A DNA stretch of 45,016 bases from Actinomadura kijaniata NBRC 14229. GTDB lineage: Bacteria > Actinomycetota > Actinomycetes > Streptosporangiales > Streptosporangiaceae. The stretch spans positions 1-45,016 of the forward strand of contig NZ_BCQR01000097.1 of NCBI RefSeq assembly GCF_001552175.1, written 5' to 3'. This document shows positions 28,801 to 36,236 of the stretch, one piece after another. Numbering within the stretch: position 1 is the first letter of the stretch; every line of letters begins with the position of its first letter. The notes under the pieces were generated by a model, which had not been told where the DNA came from, ran no database searches, and saw only the letters and a list, made by a program, of their open reading frames with translations. The translations under genes were made by a program, and so were the position numbers.

Positions 28801-29601
28801 CTACCAGTGCGCGGGGCGCGTGAGCGTCGCGGGGATCCGGGTCGCGGCGTCGCCGCGGGCCGCGTTCACCTGGGCCTGGGTGAGGAACAGCGCGCCGGTC
28901 AGGTCCGCGCCCGCCAGGTTCGTGTCGCGCAGGTCCGCGCCGATCAGCTCGGCGTCGCGCAGGTCCGCCCCCGACAGGTCGGCCGCGATCAGGCAGGCGC
29001 CGCGCAGGTTCGCCCCGCGCAACCCGGCGTTCCCGAGGCGCGCGCCCACCAGGTCGGCCCCCCGGTGGTTCCGGGTGCGGCCGGGCAGCGCGGAACGCAC
29101 CAGGTCACCGGCGCGCAGCAGGATCTCGTTGACCCCGGCCCGGACGCCGGGGACGTCGACCTTCAGCAGCGCCTCGGGGGTGCCGAGGGTCAGCGCCTCC
29201 ACCTCCTCCAGCGCGCGGCGCGCGTCACCGTGGACGGGACGCGCCTCGGAGCGTTCCAGGACCTCGGTCAGGTACCACAGGAACTCCTGGAGCTGCCGCA
29301 TCACCGGGAAGACCTCGAACATCAGGCGTCCGGTCGCCCGGTCCGCCCGCCAGGAGCGCCCCCCGAACGTGTGCTGCGACACCTTCTGCCCCGCGCCGAA
29401 GCAGTCGAAGACCGTGCAGCCCCGGAACCCCTTGTCCCGCAGGCCGGAGTGGATGCCGCAGCCGTAGTCGGCGAGCAGGTTCGCGCACGGTCTCCCGGCG
29501 GGCTTGTCCACCGCGAAGTCGGCCGAGGCGGCGAAGGGGAGCGCCACGCAGCACAGGGCGAAGCAGCGGGAGCAGTCGGCGTGAAGGTCCTGGCGGGACA
29601 A
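28801..29601 (-). CDS. Pentapeptide-repeat protein with Cys-rich N-terminus
   Basis: A 266-residue protein. The N-terminal domain (1-75) is Cys-rich: DCSRCFALCCVALPF, ANLLADYGCGIHSGL and FRGCTVFDCFGAGQKVSQHTF, a conserved module in actinobacteria that may bind metal. A helical middle (MFEVFPVMRQLQEFLWYLTEVLER) leads to pentapeptide repeats at about 180-240: GADLVGARLGNAGLRGANLRGACLIAADLSGADLRDAELIGADLRDTNLAGADL. A right-handed beta-helix is expected. The start is TTG 29601, supported by AGGAG ten bases upstream and by the family N-terminus. Function unknown. Confidence 0.82.
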   Translation of the reverse strand: MSRQDLHADCSRCFALCCVALPFAASADFAVDKPAGRPCANLLADYGCGIHSGLRDKGFRGCTVFDCFGAGQKVSQHTFGGRSWRADRATGRLMFEVFPVMRQLQEFLWYLTEVLERSEARPVHGDARRALEEVEALTLGTPEALLKVDVPGVRAGVNEILLRAGDLVRSALPGRTRNHRGADLVGARLGNAGLRGANLRGACLIAADLSGADLRDAELIGADLRDTNLAGADLTGALFLTQAQVNAARGDAATRIPATLTRPAHW

Positions 29602-29683
29602 ACTGAACGGTCTCCTGTCACGGGGCGGGCCGGAACCCCCATTGTGGCCGCTCCGGGCCCCGGACGCGGCATCGGCCCGCCGG

Positions 29684-30091
29684 TCACCGCCCGTCGGGCT
29701 CCCGCACCCAGCAGGCCGAGGACCACGGGACCGGGCACGGGCCGGGGTGCTCCAGGTCCGGGCAGGCCAGGCGGGGCAGCTCGGCGCCCAGCGCGTCGGC
29801 GGGGGCGGGCAGCAGCGTCTGATCGACCTCGGCCTCGGCGTACAGCTCGTACAGGGCGCGGTCGCCGGGGTCGCGGCCGGGCTGCTCGATCCGCCACTGC
29901 TCGACCAGGTCCTCGTACATCTCGGCGACGGTCAGCGCGTCGTCCAGGCGCACATGGGCCTCCCGGACCTCCACGGTCCAGTCCCGCACCCCCCGCCGCT
30001 CCCGCAGCCAGGAACCGAGCCGGTCGACCAGCCGGTCCCGGTCGCCCGGCGTCGCGTAGACACCGAGCCGCAACTCCACCGTCTCGTTCAC
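29684..30091 (-). CDS. Uncharacterised acidic protein
   Basis: A 135-residue protein that I do not recognise. VNETVELRLGVYATPGDRDRLVDRLGSWLRERRGVRDWTVEVREAHVRLDD has an alternating beta-alpha-beta pattern, and the tail ACPDLEHPGPCPVPWSSACWV has three Cys. There is no signal peptide or membrane segment. GTG 30091 is the first start in frame; it lies 31 bp downstream of the TetR gene on the same strand, so the two may be cotranscribed. The frame has typical high-GC codon use, which supports a real gene. Confidence 0.55.
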   Translation of the reverse strand: MNETVELRLGVYATPGDRDRLVDRLGSWLRERRGVRDWTVEVREAHVRLDDALTVAEMYEDLVEQWRIEQPGRDPGDRALYELYAEAEVDQTLLPAPADALGAELPRLACPDLEHPGPCPVPWSSACWVREPDGR

Positions 30092-30122
30092 CGCTCCAGG
30101 TCATCAGGGTCGGCGGTGAACG

Positions 30123-30695
30123 TCAAACACCGTCGGCCCCCACGGCGGCCCACAGCGTCCGCGCGCACAGGTCGAGCAGCTCCTCGCGGGTGACGCTGCG
30201 GTGGTCCAGCCAGTCCAGGATCGCCGCCGTGACGAACGCCAGCCACCCGTTCACCGCGATCCGCGTGGTGTCGTCGACCTCCGTCACCGCCGCCAGGCCC
30301 GCCAGGATGCGGTCGCGCTGGGCGGCGGTCCGGGACCGCTTGACCCGGCGGATGTCGGCGTCGCTGTCGGCGGCCCGCTGCGCGACCCGGAACCCGTCGG
30401 GGTTGCGCTCGGCGTAGTCGACGTAGATCTCCAGGCCCGCCCGCAGCTGCTCGGCCGGCGGCAGCGCCGGATCCGGGGCGCTGGCCTCCAGCAGCCGGGC
30501 CGACTCGGCCTCCACGATCGCCAGGAAGAACGCCCGCTTGCTCGGGAAGTAGTGGTACAGCAGCCCCCGCGAGACCTGCGCGATCTCGGCGACCTCCTCG
30601 ACCCACACCTCGTCGTAGGGGCGGTGGGCGAACAGCTCGGCGCCGATCGCCAGGAGCTGCGCGCGACGCCGCTCGGTGCTCAGCCGGGTCCGCAT
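30123..30695 (-). CDS. TetR-family repressor, likely controlling the adjacent P450
   Basis: A 190-residue TetR protein. The HTH is RRRAQLLAIGAELFAHRPYDEVWVEEVAEIAQVSRGLLYHYFPSKRAFFLAIVE (about 9-63), followed by a helical ligand domain (LRAGLEIYVDYAERNPDGFRVAQR). ATG 30695 is seven bases from a TAGGAT -10, suggesting a leaderless mRNA; a GTG 24 bases earlier is less likely. Two copies of a 14-bp operator-like sequence lie between it and the P450. The arrangement parallels Bm3R1, the TetR-type repressor of CYP102A1 in Bacillus megaterium. Confidence 0.9.
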   Translation of the reverse strand: MRTRLSTERRRAQLLAIGAELFAHRPYDEVWVEEVAEIAQVSRGLLYHYFPSKRAFFLAIVEAESARLLEASAPDPALPPAEQLRAGLEIYVDYAERNPDGFRVAQRAADSDADIRRVKRSRTAAQRDRILAGLAAVTEVDDTTRIAVNGWLAFVTAAILDWLDHRSVTREELLDLCARTLWAAVGADGV

Positions 30696-30702
30696 GGCCT
30701 GG

Positions 30703-30765
30703 ATCCTACCTATTGACACGAGTTCAGTAACGCGCGCATCGTGGGGCCTACTGAACTCGATTCAG
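30703..30765. promoter_or_regulatory. Divergent TetR/P450 control region with two matched operators
   Basis: TGACACGAGTTCAG (30714-30727) and, inverted, CTGAACTCGATTCA (30751-30764) agree at 12 of 14 bases. Their cores form a perfect 11-bp inverted repeat (30719-30729 and 30749-30759). TTGACA at 30713-30718 is a full-consensus -35 for the P450 and overlaps the left site. ATCCTA at 30703-30708 is TAGGAT on the reverse strand, the TetR -10. Both promoters would be blocked by bound repressor. Confidence 0.65.
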
Positions 30766-30780
30766 CAAGCCGGAGGCCCC

Positions 30781-32220
30781 GTGGACACCGCCGCCATCCC
30801 CCATCCGCCGCACCGCCTGCCGCTGCTCGGCGACGTCGTCGGCCTCAGCCCCCGCCGCCCCGTGCAGTCCTCGCTGCGGCTGGTCCGCGACCTCGGGCCG
30901 ATCTCGGTCCGCCGGGTGCTCGGCACCGACATCGTCACCGTCGGCGGCGCGGACCTGGCCGCCGAGGTCGACGACGACCGCCGCTTCGCCAAGCACGTCG
31001 GCCTCGGCCTGCGCCCGCTGCGCCTGGTGGTCGGCGACGCCCTGTTCACCGCCGAGGACGGCGAGCCGAACTGGCGGCTCGCCCACGACATCCTGCGGCC
31101 GGCGTTCACCCGCGAGGCGATGCGCGGCTACCACGCGACCATGCTGGACGTGGCGCGGGAGCTGCTGGCCTCCTGGGACGCCGCCGCGCGGGCGGGCGCC
31201 GAGGTCGACGTCGCCGCCGACATGACCCGCCTGACGATGGAGACCATCGGCCGCACCGGGTTCGGCCACCGCTTCGGCTCCTTCGAGCACGAGCGCCCGC
31301 ACCCGTTCGTGACCGCGATGACCCGCGTGCTGCGGTTCGCGCAGCTGTCGGCGTCCCCGACGCTGGTCCCGGTCCGGCGGCTGCTGGCCGGGTCCGCGCG
31401 CCGCAACCGCGCCGACCGGGACCTGATGAACCGCCTGGTCGACGACGTGATCGACGCCCGCCGCCGGGGGGAGACGCCCGACCGCGACGACCTGCTGGGC
31501 CTGATGCTGCGCACCGCCCACCCCGGGACCGGGCGGACGCTCGACCCGGTGAACATCCGGCGGCAGGTCATCACGTTCATGGTCGCGGGCCACGAGACGA
31601 CCTCCGGGGCGCTGTCGTTCGCGCTGTACCACCTGACCCGCCGTCCCGAGATCCTCGCCAGGGCGCAGGCCGAGGTGGACGCGCTGTGGGGGGAGGGCGA
31701 CGACCCCGCCCCCGCGTTCACCGACATCCCCCGGCTCCGGTACGTGCGGGCCGTGCTGGACGAGGCGCTGCGGCTGTGGCCGACCGCGCCCGCCTACTTC
31801 CGCGCGGCCCGCGAGGACACCGTGCTCGGCGGCCGGTACCGCCTGGAACGCGGCGACTGGGTGATGGTGATGCTGCCGCTGCTGCACCGGGATCCGGCGG
31901 TGTGGCCCGACCCCGAGCGCTTCGACCCCGACCGGTTCGCGCCCGGCGTGGCCAGGCGGCGCCCCGCGCACGCCTACCGGCCGTTCGGGACCGGGCAGCG
32001 CGCCTGCATCGGCCGCCAGTTCGCGCTCCACGAGGCGGTGATGGCGCTCGGCCTGGTGCTGCACCGCTACCATCCGGTCCCCGATCCCGGCTACGACCTG
32101 CGGATCACCGAGACCCTCACCCTCAAGCCCGACGGGTTCCGGCTCACCCTGACCCGCCGCGTCCCCGCCGAACGCGCCGCGAACGCCGGGGCCGGCGGGA
32201 CGCCCCTGTCCACCCGCTGA
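30781..32220 (+). CDS. Cytochrome P450, CYP102-like stand-alone haem domain
   Basis: A 479-residue P450. The I-helix is TFMVAGHETTSGALSFALYHL (265-285), ExxR is EALR (328-331), and the haem loop is PFGTGQRACIG with Cys409. NWRLAHDILRPAFTREAMRGYHATMLDVA and the ending RITETLTLKPDGFRLTL closely follow the haem domain of P450 BM3 (CYP102A1), including the Trp near residue 98. Unlike BM3, the chain stops after the haem domain with no FMN/FAD reductase, so it needs separate redox partners. Likely fatty-acid or similar hydroxylase. GTG 30781 follows GGAGG and the preceding gap contains TetR-type operators. Confidence 0.9.
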   Translation: MDTAAIPHPPHRLPLLGDVVGLSPRRPVQSSLRLVRDLGPISVRRVLGTDIVTVGGADLAAEVDDDRRFAKHVGLGLRPLRLVVGDALFTAEDGEPNWRLAHDILRPAFTREAMRGYHATMLDVARELLASWDAAARAGAEVDVAADMTRLTMETIGRTGFGHRFGSFEHERPHPFVTAMTRVLRFAQLSASPTLVPVRRLLAGSARRNRADRDLMNRLVDDVIDARRRGETPDRDDLLGLMLRTAHPGTGRTLDPVNIRRQVITFMVAGHETTSGALSFALYHLTRRPEILARAQAEVDALWGEGDDPAPAFTDIPRLRYVRAVLDEALRLWPTAPAYFRAAREDTVLGGRYRLERGDWVMVMLPLLHRDPAVWPDPERFDPDRFAPGVARRRPAHAYRPFGTGQRACIGRQFALHEAVMALGLVLHRYHPVPDPGYDLRITETLTLKPDGFRLTLTRRVPAERAANAGAGGTPLSTR

Positions 32221-32257
32221 CCCCGGGCGTTCCTCGCGCCGCCCTCCGCGCCGCCCG

Positions 32258-33055
32258 TCACTTCACCTCGCGGCGGTGCAGCCGCACCAGGCCCACCACC
32301 AGGGGGAGCAGCAGCCACACCGCCAGCGACACCGCCAGCCGCGTCCACTCCCCGGCGGTGACGCCGGGATCGCCGATCGCGCCCATGGTGCGGTTGGTGT
32401 CCAGCCATCCGGCGGCCCGCTCCAGCTTCGACACCATCGCGCCGATCGCGCTCCACAGGTTCGGCAGCAGGAAGTACAGCACGATCGCCAGCGGCGTGTT
32501 CATGAACAGCATCCCGAACGCCACGCCCATCGACACCGAGATCAGCGCCAGCAGCGCGACCTTGCCGAGCTGCTCGGGCGCCAGCTCCCAGCTCCCGCCC
32601 GACCGGTTCAGCACCTCGCCGACGGCGCGGCCCGCCACCGCCACCAGCACCGAGGCCGCCGCCAGCGCCAGCGCCAGCGCCCATCCGGCCGCCAGCTTGG
32701 CGGCGGCCACCCGGTGCCGGTCGGGCACCAGCGTGAACGTCGCCAGCGACGTGCGCTGCGACCACTCGGTGGTCACCGACAGGATGCCCAGCACCGGCAG
32801 CAGCAGCGCGATCCCGAGCTGCGCCGCCGAGACCATCTCCGCCAGGCTCTGCTCGTGGCGCGGCGCGGCGAACAGCATCACCGGCATCATCGCCACCGCG
32901 CTCAGCGCGATGAGGGCCAGCAGCCAGCGGCCCGACCGGGTGTCGACCATCTTGCGGATCTCGACGCGGACCAGCCGCGGAAGCGGCGGCCGCGTGGGCT
33001 CGTCCAGTGACGCGGCGGGAACGGCGGCGGTCGGCGTCGTCGTGGTGGCGGTCAT
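32258..33055 (-). CDS. ABC-2-type exporter permease
   Basis: A 265-residue membrane protein. After a Thr/Ala-rich cytoplasmic start, RLVRVEIRKMVDTRSGRWLLALIALSAVAMMPVML opens the first span, and about six spans follow (LGIALLLPVLGILSVTTEWSQRTSLATFTLVPDR is a typical ABC-2 connecting segment). It pairs with the ATPase encoded just upstream, its ATG overlapping the ATPase stop by ATGA. Together they would form a homodimeric exporter of unknown substrate. It is the last gene of the HK-RR-ABC block. Confidence 0.85.
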   Translation of the reverse strand: MTATTTTPTAAVPAASLDEPTRPPLPRLVRVEIRKMVDTRSGRWLLALIALSAVAMMPVMLFAAPRHEQSLAEMVSAAQLGIALLLPVLGILSVTTEWSQRTSLATFTLVPDRHRVAAAKLAAGWALALALAAASVLVAVAGRAVGEVLNRSGGSWELAPEQLGKVALLALISVSMGVAFGMLFMNTPLAIVLYFLLPNLWSAIGAMVSKLERAAGWLDTNRTMGAIGDPGVTAGEWTRLAVSLAVWLLLPLVVGLVRLHRREVK

Positions 33056-33945
33056 CGTGTCTCCCGCGGTCCCGAGGTCACCATCATGAACAGCTCCTCC
33101 AGCCCGCCCCCGCCGGCCTGGCGGAGCTCCAGCAGCACCACGCCCGCCTCGGCGGCGGCGCGGCCCACCTGCTCGGCGGTCGCCCGCACCGCGAACGCGC
33201 CCGCGCCGTCCGGCTCCGCGACCAGCCCCACCCGCCGCAGCGCCCCCTCCAGCGCCTCCGGGTCGAGCCCGCGCACCACCATCCCGCCGGGTGCGGTCAG
33301 CAGCTCGGCCTTGGTGCCCTGCGCCGCGATCCGGCCGCCCGCGATCACCACGAACCGGTCGGCGACCGCCTCCACCTCGCGCAGCAGGTGCGACGACAGC
33401 AGCACCGTCCCGCCCCGGTCGGCGAAGTCGCGCAGCAGCGTCCGCATCCAGAAGATGCCCTCGGGGTCCAGGCCGTTGGCGGGCTCGTCCAGGATCAGCA
33501 CGCTCGGGTCGCCCATCAGCGCCTGCGCGATGCCGAGCCGCTGCCGCATGCCCAGCGAGTACCCCCCGACCCGCCGCCGGGCGGCCTTCGGCGACAGCCC
33601 GACCGCCTCCATCATCCGCCCGACGCGCGCCCGCTCCACCCCCAGCAGGTCGGCGGTCAGCGTCAGTACCTCCCGGCCGGTCCGGCCCGGGTGCTGGGCG
33701 GCGGCGTCCAGCAGCACGCCCACGTGCCGTCCCGGGTTGGCGATGCGGCGGTAGGGGACGCCCCTGACGGTGGCGGCGCCGCCGGTCGGCGGCGTCAGCC
33801 CGCAGATCATCCGCATGGTGGTGGACTTGCCCGCCCCGTTGGGACCGAGGAAGCCCGTCACGGTGCCCGGCTCGCACCGGAACGACACGTCGCGCACGGC
33901 CGGGACGTCCCCGTACCGCTTGCTCAGACCGCTGACTTCAATCAT
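33052..33945 (-). CDS. ABC transporter ATPase (drug-exporter type)
   Basis: A 297-residue ATPase. It has Walker A GPNGAGKST (34-42), signature YSLGMRQRLGIAQAL, Walker B VLILDEPANGLDP and the H-loop LLSSHLLREVEAVADR. The C-terminal 80 residues (MVVRGLDPEALEGALRRVGLV...) form the extra domain seen in multidrug and antibiotic exporters of the DrrA/CcmA group. It energises the permease encoded downstream. It lies after the response-regulator gene, with a 158-bp gap that holds a TGGTCGCGACCA palindrome, so the two-component system probably controls it. Confidence 0.9.
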   Translation of the reverse strand: MIEVSGLSKRYGDVPAVRDVSFRCEPGTVTGFLGPNGAGKSTTMRMICGLTPPTGGAATVRGVPYRRIANPGRHVGVLLDAAAQHPGRTGREVLTLTADLLGVERARVGRMMEAVGLSPKAARRRVGGYSLGMRQRLGIAQALMGDPSVLILDEPANGLDPEGIFWMRTLLRDFADRGGTVLLSSHLLREVEAVADRFVVIAGGRIAAQGTKAELLTAPGGMVVRGLDPEALEGALRRVGLVAEPDGAGAFAVRATAEQVGRAAAEAGVVLLELRQAGGGGLEELFMMVTSGPRETR

Positions 33946-33988
33946 GGGTCCAGCGTCGCGGCCCCGGCCGGGGCGCCGCGTCGGCCGA

Positions 33989-34000
33989 TGGTCGCGACCA
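33989..34000. promoter_or_regulatory. Palindrome TGGTCGCGACCA upstream of the ABC genes
   Basis: A perfect 12-bp palindrome lies 43 bp upstream of the ATPase start. It is a candidate site for the response regulator encoded next door, inferred from position only. Confidence 0.4.
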
Positions 34001-34056
34001 ACGGTGACCGAAGTCGATTTCCCGGCGTCCGAAAGGCGTCCTCCGGCGGACGCCCC

Positions 34057-34092
34057 GCCGTCCGGTCGGCCGTCCGGTCGGCCGTCCGGTCA
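34057..34092. repeat. Three tandem 12-bp repeats
   Basis: GCCGTCCGGTCG occurs at 34057-34068 and 34069-34080, and with one change (final A) at 34081-34092. The array ends 11 bp before the stop codon of the response-regulator gene. It looks like a small minisatellite; a transcript crossing it could fold weakly. Each unit holds TCCGG, itself part of a short dyad. Confidence 0.7.
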
Positions 34093-34103
34093 GCCGGGCG
34101 GGG

Positions 34104-34775
34104 TCACTCGGTGGGCTCGGTGAGCCCGGCGTCGTGGACCAGCAGCGCGATCTGGACGCGGTTGTTGAGCTCCAGCTTGGTCAGCAGCCGCGACACGTAC
34201 GCCTTGACGGTCGCCACGCTCAGCGACAGCTCCCTGCCGATCTCGCTGTTGGTGCGGCCCCGCCCGACCAGCGCCGCCACGGCGCGCTCGCCCTCGCTGA
34301 GGCGGCCCAGCAGCGCGCGGGCGCGGTCGCGGCGCGGGTCCACGCCGGTGTCGGCGACATAGCTCATCATCTTGCGCATCACCGCCGGCGACAGCATGGG
34401 CTCGCCCGCCGCGACCTGCCGGATCGCCCGGATGATCTCCGGGGGAGGGGTGTGCTTGAGCAGGAACCCGCTGGCCCCGGCCCGCATCGCGCGCAGGATG
34501 TGGTCGTCGGAGTCGAACGTGGTCAGGATGATGATCTCGGGCGGCTCGCGGCGGGCGCGCAGCCGCTCGGTGGCCGCCAGGCCGTCCATCCGCGGCATCC
34601 GGATGTCCATCAGCACCACGTCGGGGCGCAGCTCGTTGACCGCCGGGATCACCTCGGTGCCGTCGGCGACGTCCCCGACGACCGTCAGGCCCTCGGCCCC
34701 GGCCAGCATCATCGACAGGCCCGCGCGCACGAGGGCGTCGTCGTCCACGATCAGCACGCGGATGGGTGAGTCCAT
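34104..34775 (-). CDS. NarL/LuxR-family response regulator
   Basis: A 223-residue response regulator. The receiver has the acidic pair Asp11-Asp12 (VLIVDDDALVRAG), phosphoacceptor Asp57 in VVLMDIRMPRMDG, a switch Thr in ILTTF and the Lys in FLLKHTPP. The C-terminal LuxR HTH is LGRLSEGERAVAALVGRGRTNSEIGRELSLSVATVKAYVSRLLTKLELNNRVQIALLVHD. ATG 34775 is favoured over an in-frame GTG three codons upstream. It is 104 bp downstream of the histidine-kinase gene, its obvious partner, and precedes the ABC genes, its likely target. Confidence 0.92.
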   Translation of the reverse strand: MDSPIRVLIVDDDALVRAGLSMMLAGAEGLTVVGDVADGTEVIPAVNELRPDVVLMDIRMPRMDGLAATERLRARREPPEIIILTTFDSDDHILRAMRAGASGFLLKHTPPPEIIRAIRQVAAGEPMLSPAVMRKMMSYVADTGVDPRRDRARALLGRLSEGERAVAALVGRGRTNSEIGRELSLSVATVKAYVSRLLTKLELNNRVQIALLVHDAGLTEPTE

Positions 34776-34879
34776 ACGGGCCACTCTAGAGCCCCGGCGC
34801 CCCGCCCGAGGAACGCGCGACGACCGCCGGGGACGGCCGGCGCGACCTGCAATGATCTACAAGGTAAAGGCGCGGGGCG

Positions 34880-36043
34880 TCACGGCTTCTCCACGGGGAA
34901 CGGCAGCCAGGCGTACAGCCGGAACCGGTCGTCGGCGGTCACGCCGTGCTCCAGCATCCCCTTGAGCAGGGTGACGCGTTCGCGCAACCCGAGCAGGCCC
35001 GCGCCCGCCCCGGGCGGCTTCGGGGGGCGCGGGCCCGGCGGGATCGGGTTGCGGATCTCCAGGGACAGCCCCGCGTCGCCCGGCACGTCCATGGTGATCG
35101 TCACCCGCGCGCCGGGGGCGTGCTTGCGGGCGTTGGTCAGGCCCTCCTGGACGATGCGGTAGGCGTCGCGGCCGATCCGGGCGGGGACCCCGGCGGGGTC
35201 GGGGACGCGGTCGTCCAGGTCGACGGGGGTCCCGGCGGCGCGGGCCTCCTCCAGCAGGGCGGGCAGGTCGGTGAGGGCGGGCTGGGGGCGTTCGGAGTCC
35301 TCGGCGCGGCTGCCCTCGCGCAGCACGTGGATCACCTCGCGCAGGTCCTCCATCGCCTCGTAGGCGCTGCGGCGGATCACCCCGGCGGCCGCGCGCTGGT
35401 CGGCCGGGGCGTCGGCGTGGAACTCCAGCGCCCCGGCGTGCACCGCCAGCAGGGAGATGCGGTGGGCGAGGACGTCGTGCATCTCGCGGGCGATGCGCTC
35501 GCGTTCCAGCAGGCGGGCCTCCTCGACGCGCAGGCGCTGGCCCTCCTCGGCCTGGCGGGCGCGTTCGCGCAGCGACTCCACCAGCAGCCGCCGGGACCGC
35601 GCCAGCATCCCGGCCACGATCAGGACGGTGTAGCCGAGCAGGAACACCGCGACCGAGGTCAGGTAGTCCTTGAAGGACTGGTCGGGCATCAGCGAGAACA
35701 GGGGGACGACGAGGGCGGCGTTGAGCAGGCCGAGGCTGACGGAGGTCCGCCAGCCGCGCTGGGAGGCGACGTTGTAGAGCGCCACCGCGCCGACGCCCAT
35801 CGCGGTGGAGGAGTAGAACAGGGCGAACGCCAGCACCAGCGCGATCTGGACGGGCCAGCGGCGGCGGTACAGCAGCAGGACCACGGCCGCGACGAGGCCC
35901 AGCAGCAGGTCGCGGGGCACCCGGATCTCCTCGGCGGGGAAGTCCTCCAGGGACCCGGCGAGCACGAGCAGGCCGAGCAGCAGCCCGAGGCCCGCCACGC
36001 CCGCGTCGTTCAGCCACTGGTGCGCCGATCGCCGGAGACTCAC
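34880..36043 (-). CDS. Sensor histidine kinase (HisKA_3, DesK/NarL-partner type)
   Basis: A 387-residue membrane kinase. About five to six spans occupy residues 10-165. The dimerisation box ERERIAREMHDVLAHRISLLAVHAGALEFH carries the phosphorylated His, and the HATPase domain has YRIVQEGLTNARKHAPGARV (N box) and GAGAGLLGLRERVTLLKG (G box). The short loops suggest it senses through the membrane. GTG 36043 is chosen because TAGCGT ends seven bases upstream; a longer reading from ATG 36163 would add 40 residues of Pro/Ser-rich sequence derived from a tandem repeat. Partner of the regulator at 34104. Confidence 0.9.
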   Translation of the reverse strand: MSLRRSAHQWLNDAGVAGLGLLLGLLVLAGSLEDFPAEEIRVPRDLLLGLVAAVVLLLYRRRWPVQIALVLAFALFYSSTAMGVGAVALYNVASQRGWRTSVSLGLLNAALVVPLFSLMPDQSFKDYLTSVAVFLLGYTVLIVAGMLARSRRLLVESLRERARQAEEGQRLRVEEARLLERERIAREMHDVLAHRISLLAVHAGALEFHADAPADQRAAAGVIRRSAYEAMEDLREVIHVLREGSRAEDSERPQPALTDLPALLEEARAAGTPVDLDDRVPDPAGVPARIGRDAYRIVQEGLTNARKHAPGARVTITMDVPGDAGLSLEIRNPIPPGPRPPKPPGAGAGLLGLRERVTLLKGMLEHGVTADDRFRLYAWLPFPVEKP

Positions 36044-36236
36044 GGATGCCACGCTACCCAGGTCGGGGGGCGGTGGGAGTAACCGCCGGTCGAGGCGGGT
36101 GCGACTTTGGTCGACGGGGCTGTCCACGGGGCTGTCCATGGGGCTGGCACCCGTGCGGGGCACCGGCTGGCCGAACGTCCGATCGGGGAGACGGCTCTAC
36201 TGTGCGGGCGTTCCGGGGTGCCTAGCGTCACAGGGC
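36044..36236. promoter_or_regulatory. Divergent region with two TAGCGT leaderless promoters
   Basis: TAGCGT occurs on the reverse strand at 36056-36051, seven bases before the kinase GTG at 36043. It occurs again on the forward strand at 36223-36228, eight bases before the hydrolase ATG at 36237. Neither start has a ribosome-binding site. The middle (about 36117-36150) has an imperfect GGGGCTGTCCAC tandem repeat. The -35 elements are poor. Confidence 0.45.

Noticed and set aside
30741..33089. A very long open frame of 782 codons on the forward strand across the P450 and ABC region
   Set aside because: It is Arg/Pro/Gly-rich shadow coding opposite or beside genes with clear P450 and ABC motifs; high GC keeps wrong frames free of stops.
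36044..36163. Longer histidine kinase starting at ATG 36163
   Set aside because: The extra 40 residues come from a tandem repeat and Pro/Ser-rich sequence, and a good -10 box lies just before GTG 36043.
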